Part shown: positions 6,203-8,691 of the stretch, in pieces
Layout of the letters: each line of letters begins with the position of its first letter
Position numbering within the stretch: the stretch's first letter is position 1
NCBI GenBank assembly: GCA_003229065.1
Contig: QIHJ01000420.1
Span: 1-8,691, forward strand
Length of the DNA: 8,691 nt
Origin: Candidatus Dadabacteria bacterium
Lineage (GTDB): Bacteria; Desulfobacterota_D; UBA1144; Nemesobacterales; UBA2774
Direction of reading: 5' to 3'
Program-made: the position numbers and the translations under genes
The notes under the pieces: generated by a model
Databases searched by the model: none
Seen by the model: only the letters and a program-made list of their open reading frames with translations
What the model was told of the DNA's origin: nothing

Positions 6203-7558
6203 ATGGAAATGCTTACAAGACCGCTCCCGCAGAACGAAGAGGCCGAACAGGCAGTACTCGGCGCGATACTCATAGAGAGCACAGTAATGAACCAGGTGCT
6301 GGAAATCCTGATACCTGAGGATTTCTACAAGGACGCGCACAGAAAGATCTACAACGCGATGATCGATCTTGACAGGGACAATAAACCAATCGACCTCCTC
6401 ACACTATTCGATCACTTAAAGACAAACGGCAACCTGATGGAAGAAGTGGGTGAGTCAAGCTACCTGACTTATCTTACCGAGCTCGTGCCGGTAACCGAAA
6501 ACGTGGGCTACTACGCAAGGCTCGTAAAGGAGTCCAGCATTCTTAGAAGTCTCGTTATGACTGCGACCGACATTGCGCACAGAGGGAACGAGGGCAACGT
6601 GGATATCGACGAATTCCTCGACCACGCAGAGCACCGGATAATGGACATTGCCCAGAACAAGATAAAGCCGAGCTTCTACGACACAAGGGAGCTTGCCGCG
6701 GGCGCGCTTGAAACAATAGAGACGCTCCATCAGAGAAAAGAGCTTGTCACCGGGATTGCGACGGGGTTTGAAAAACTGGACAGAATGACCTCGGGCTTGC
6801 AGGACTCGGACTTGATAATAATAGCGGCAAGACCCGGGCTCGGGAAAACCTCATTTTGTCTTAACCTGGCAACCTACGCTGCCATCGATCACGGATTTGC
6901 GGTAGGCATCTTTTCACTCGAGATGACAAAGGAGCAGTTGATGCTCAGGATGCTCTCAAATAAAGCAAGAGTGAGCTTCTCGGGAATCAGAAGCGGCTAT
7001 ATTAAAGACGAGGAGCTTGAGAAGCTGGTCCACGCCGCAGATGAATTCAGCCACGCAAAGATATATATAGACGACACCCCTGCGATTACAGTGCTCGAAA
7101 TAAGGGCCAAGTCCCGAAGACAAAAGAAGGACAAGGGTCTTGACCTGATCATAGTGGACTATCTTCAGCTTATGAGAGGTAGCAGGAGAGTGGAGTCGAG
7201 GGAGCGGGAGATCGCGGAGATTTCGGGCTCGCTGAAAGCTCTTGCCAAGGAGCTTAGCGTACCGGTCATTGCCGTGTCTCAGCTGTCCAGGCAAACCGAG
7301 TCCCGCTCCGACAGAAGACCTCAGCTTTCGGACCTCAGAGAGAGCGGCGCTATAGAGCAGGACGCGGACGTCGTGATGTTTATACACAGAGCTGACGCTT
7401 ATAAGAAAAACGCTGAAGAGAAAGACGGCCTTGCGGAGCTTATCATCGGCAAGCAGAGAAACGGCCCGACAGGCACAGTCAGGCTCGCCTTCCTTGAGCT
7501 CCACGGCGTTCCGAGCTTTGAGAATCTGGCTGAAGAGTACGAAGACGATATTCTCTAG
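6203..7558 (+). CDS. dnaB: Replicative DNA helicase DnaB
   Basis: The 451-aa product is a full-length hexameric 5'-3' replication-fork helicase. Residues ~8-110 form the N-terminal helical domain that binds primase and loader (PQNEEAEQAVLGAIL at 9-23). A linker of ~150-185 leads to the RecA-like motor. Motor motifs: Walker A ARPGLGKT (209-216, Lys215), SLEM (238-241), Walker B LIIVDYLQL (315-323, Asp319), the SLKALAKEL...VIAVSQLSR stretch with the sensor Gln, LSDLRESGAIEQDAD (375-389), and KQRNGPTG (417-424) whose Lys417 and Arg419 match the E. coli Lys440/Arg442 finger pair. There is no intein or insertion. Walker A has GLG where SMG is more usual, which is conservative. The start at 6203 gives the expected N-terminus; no Shine-Dalgarno is at normal spacing. 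The gene follows the phosphoesterase and is not next to rplI, its common partner. It ends 40 bp from the convergent 212-aa gene. Confidence 0.97.
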   Translation: MEMLTRPLPQNEEAEQAVLGAILIESTVMNQVLEILIPEDFYKDAHRKIYNAMIDLDRDNKPIDLLTLFDHLKTNGNLMEEVGESSYLTYLTELVPVTENVGYYARLVKESSILRSLVMTATDIAHRGNEGNVDIDEFLDHAEHRIMDIAQNKIKPSFYDTRELAAGALETIETLHQRKELVTGIATGFEKLDRMTSGLQDSDLIIIAARPGLGKTSFCLNLATYAAIDHGFAVGIFSLEMTKEQLMLRMLSNKARVSFSGIRSGYIKDEELEKLVHAADEFSHAKIYIDDTPAITVLEIRAKSRRQKKDKGLDLIIVDYLQLMRGSRRVESREREIAEISGSLKALAKELSVPVIAVSQLSRQTESRSDRRPQLSDLRESGAIEQDADVVMFIHRADAYKKNAEEKDGLAELIIGKQRNGPTGTVRLAFLELHGVPSFENLAEEYEDDIL

Positions 7559-7598
7559 TCAAAAACCGCCTAAACTAATTAAACAAATATTCCGGAAA

Positions 7599-8237
7599 TC
7601 AGACCAACATAGGTTTTACAATTGCGGGGGATTTTACTTCTCCAAGGTAGAGCTCCTCATCCGATTGCCAAGCGCTCCATTTATCGAAGACTTCCTTTAA
7701 TCTTTCCCTTACGGAAGTCCAGTGAAAATCCCACTCGAAGTGTTTCTTTTTGTCCCTGAAGAACATTTTCTCGAAAATAAGCCTTTCCACCGGATACCCC
7801 TTTTCGGCTATCCATCCGGTGCGGACGTGCGCGTAACCGCTGCCAAAAGACATAGCGAAAGAGCCTATGAGACCGAGCCTCTCCGCCGCCTTAGTTGCAA
7901 GCTCGATATATACATAAAGGGCTTGTGTAGTCCTGTAACCTATGCCCTGTAACTTTTGATCCATAGCGAGAACGTTATCGATAAAGTACATGGGGTAGAA
8001 AGTGGGGGCGTAAAACGAAACCGACTTAGTCGGGCTCTTTAGAGGTTCCCGTATTATGACGTCCTCCTCTATTACCCCGATCATAAAGTCCTCTTTGTCA
8101 AAATCCCCTATATCCCCCGCAAGCTCTAGCGAAAGTGCGAGCTTTCCCCACTCCCTCTGTGCTATCCGGAGCGCCTCTTTTAGTCTTTTCTCCCCTTCCT
8201 CAAATTCTCTGTCTTTAAGCAGCTCTTCAAGTTCCAT
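7599..8237 (-). CDS. Conserved-looking protein of unknown function, 212 aa
   Basis: I do not recognise this family. The protein is soluble-looking, with no signal peptide or membrane helix. Residues 1-30 are highly charged and probably helical (MELEELLKDREFEEGEKRLK). The middle (74-110) is aromatic-rich (SFYAPTFYPMYFIDNVL), followed by a helix with LGLIGSFAMSFGSGYAHVRTGW (~121-142) and a Lys/His/Trp-rich C-terminal part (RDKKKHFEWDFHWTSV, 161-176, then WSAWQSDEELYLGE). It is real by several signs: an ATG with AGAGG about 7 nt upstream, a good promoter in front, and base composition like its neighbours. It is transcribed alone, convergent with dnaB (40-bp gap without a clear terminator) and divergent from aroC. 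The neighbours give no clue to function. Confidence 0.75.
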   Translation of the reverse strand: MELEELLKDREFEEGEKRLKEALRIAQREWGKLALSLELAGDIGDFDKEDFMIGVIEEDVIIREPLKSPTKSVSFYAPTFYPMYFIDNVLAMDQKLQGIGYRTTQALYVYIELATKAAERLGLIGSFAMSFGSGYAHVRTGWIAEKGYPVERLIFEKMFFRDKKKHFEWDFHWTSVRERLKEVFDKWSAWQSDEELYLGEVKSPAIVKPMLV

Positions 8238-8264
8238 TAAAGTCCTCTCAGTCGTAGTCCTAAC

Positions 8265-8292
8265 AATATACCCCGATATATAGCCTTCTCAA
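8265..8292 (-). promoter_or_regulatory. Promoter of the 212-aa unknown gene
   Basis: On the minus strand TTGAGA (complement of 8287-8292) and TATATT (complement of 8265-8270) are separated by 16 nt, each 5 of 6 to the sigma-70 consensus. The expected start is near 8258, giving a leader of about 20 nt that contains the AGAGG ribosome site. Confidence 0.6.
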
Positions 8293-8357
8293 TGCTATAG
8301 CAGAATCGGGTTTAATACCGAAACGGATTACGGGGTTGATTCAGACTTATACGTAAT

Positions 8358-8401
8358 AAAAAACCACCCGTATTAGCTTGTAAATTTGCAAGCTAATACG
8401 G
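8358..8401. repeat. 34-bp near-perfect palindrome upstream of aroC (operator or minus-strand terminator)
   Basis: Arms CCGTATTAGCTTG (8368-8380) and CAAGCTAATACGG (8389-8401) are exact reverse complements. The 8-nt centre TAAATTTG is itself palindromic at six positions, so only one pair (8381/8388) breaks the symmetry. Read on the minus strand, the hairpin is followed after GTGG by six T (complement of 8358-8363), as in a Rho-independent terminator; the plus-strand side has no T-run. The right half covers the likely aroC -35, so an operator is equally possible. Confidence 0.8.
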
Positions 8402-8412
8402 CTTAATATAAA
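8385..8412 (+). promoter_or_regulatory. Probable aroC promoter, start next to the ATG
   Basis: TTTGCA (8385-8390; 4 of 6) and TATAAA (8407-8412; 5 of 6) are 16 nt apart. Transcription would start around 8419-8422, at the aroC ATG. The sequence just before the ATG (AAATCATCCCT) has no purine-rich ribosome site. The -35 lies inside the palindrome. Confidence 0.45.
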
Positions 8413-8421
8413 ATCATCCCT

Positions 8422-8691
8422 ATGCCCGGCAATTCATTCGGCACAATTTTTCGTATAACAACCTGGGGAGAATCTCACGGCAAGGCGGTAGGAGTCGTTG
8501 TGGACGGCTGTCCGTCGGGGCTAGAGATTACTGAAGATGAAATTCAGCTTGAACTCGACCGGAGGCGCCCCGGGCAGAGCAAGATAACCACCCAGAGAAA
8601 GGAGCCTGACAAGGCCCGGATACTCTCGGGAGTGTTCGAGGGGAAAACGCTCGGTACACCTATATCCATAATGGTTGAAAATGTAGACGCC
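8422..8691 (+). CDS. aroC: Chorismate synthase, N-terminal part (cut by window end)
   Basis: The first 90 codons of about 360 are present and open to the window edge. Chorismate synthase makes chorismate from 5-enolpyruvylshikimate-3-phosphate with reduced FMN, the last shikimate-pathway step toward aromatic amino acids. The family signature is plain: [18 protein letters not shown] with the conserved active-site His, then [28 protein letters not shown] and [15 protein letters not shown]. The start at 8422 gives the standard N-terminus. There is no Shine-Dalgarno, and the probable promoter ends at the ATG, so the mRNA may be leaderless. It is divergent from the 212-aa gene and has its own control region. 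Confidence 0.96.
   Translation, partial: MPGNSFGTIFRITTWGESHGKAVGVVVDGCPSGLEITEDEIQLELDRRRPGQSKITTQRKEPDKARILSGVFEGKTLGTPISIMVENVDA

Noticed and set aside
6127..6318. 63-aa frame overlapping the start of dnaB
   Set aside because: It has a TTG start with no ribosome site, low-complexity Arg/Thr content, and most of it is the wrong frame of dnaB.
6956..7504. 182-aa antisense frame inside dnaB
   Set aside because: It is a long shadow of the conserved helicase motor domain, with no start signal and no family resemblance.
7559..7598. Bidirectional terminator between dnaB and the 212-aa gene
   Set aside because: Only a short TTCCGGAA palindrome and separate A/T runs are present; there is no stem-loop with an adjoining T-run.

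Overview
The window is ordinary protein-coding bacterial chromosome: six complete genes plus one gene cut at each edge. GC is near 50%, intergenic gaps are short, and there are no rRNA, tRNA, CRISPR or insertion-sequence signatures. The gene types (FadI/FadJ-type beta-oxidation, NuoE, MOFRL-type glycerate kinase, DnaB, AroC) indicate a Gram-negative-type bacterium. I lean weakly towards a deltaproteobacterial or related uncultured lineage, but nothing here fixes the taxon.

Left part, minus strand (1-3248). A TerB-like small protein (2784-3248) is followed, after a 187-bp gap, by a FadI-type thiolase (1307-2596) and a FadJ/FadB-type multifunctional alpha subunit (1284 down to the window edge). 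The thiolase and alpha-subunit genes are 22 bp apart and look like one beta-oxidation operon. The fold-level similarity is clear, but key catalytic or cofactor positions are changed in all three activities: hydratase Glu to Gln with an altered oxyanion loop, a broken Rossmann GxGxxG in the dehydrogenase domain, and the thiolase acid/base Cys to Ser. This is the most unusual thing in the window.

Centre, plus strand (3517-7558). nuoE, a glycerate 2-kinase, a calcineurin-like metallophosphoesterase (TTG start) and dnaB run in the same direction with gaps of 31, 24 and 72 bp. The first three are probably co-transcribed; dnaB may also have its own promoter. nuoE has no other complex I gene beside it. 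The 268-bp divergent region between the TerB-like gene and nuoE carries two separate tandem-repeat clusters (18 bp x2 and 17 bp x3) that share a CAGGAAA/TTTCCTG core.

Right part (7559-8691). A 212-aa protein of unknown function is encoded on the minus strand, convergent with dnaB and divergent from aroC (chorismate synthase, cut by the window end). The 184-bp region between them holds a good promoter for the unknown gene, a 34-bp nearly perfect palindrome, and an aroC promoter placed so that the aroC mRNA may be leaderless.
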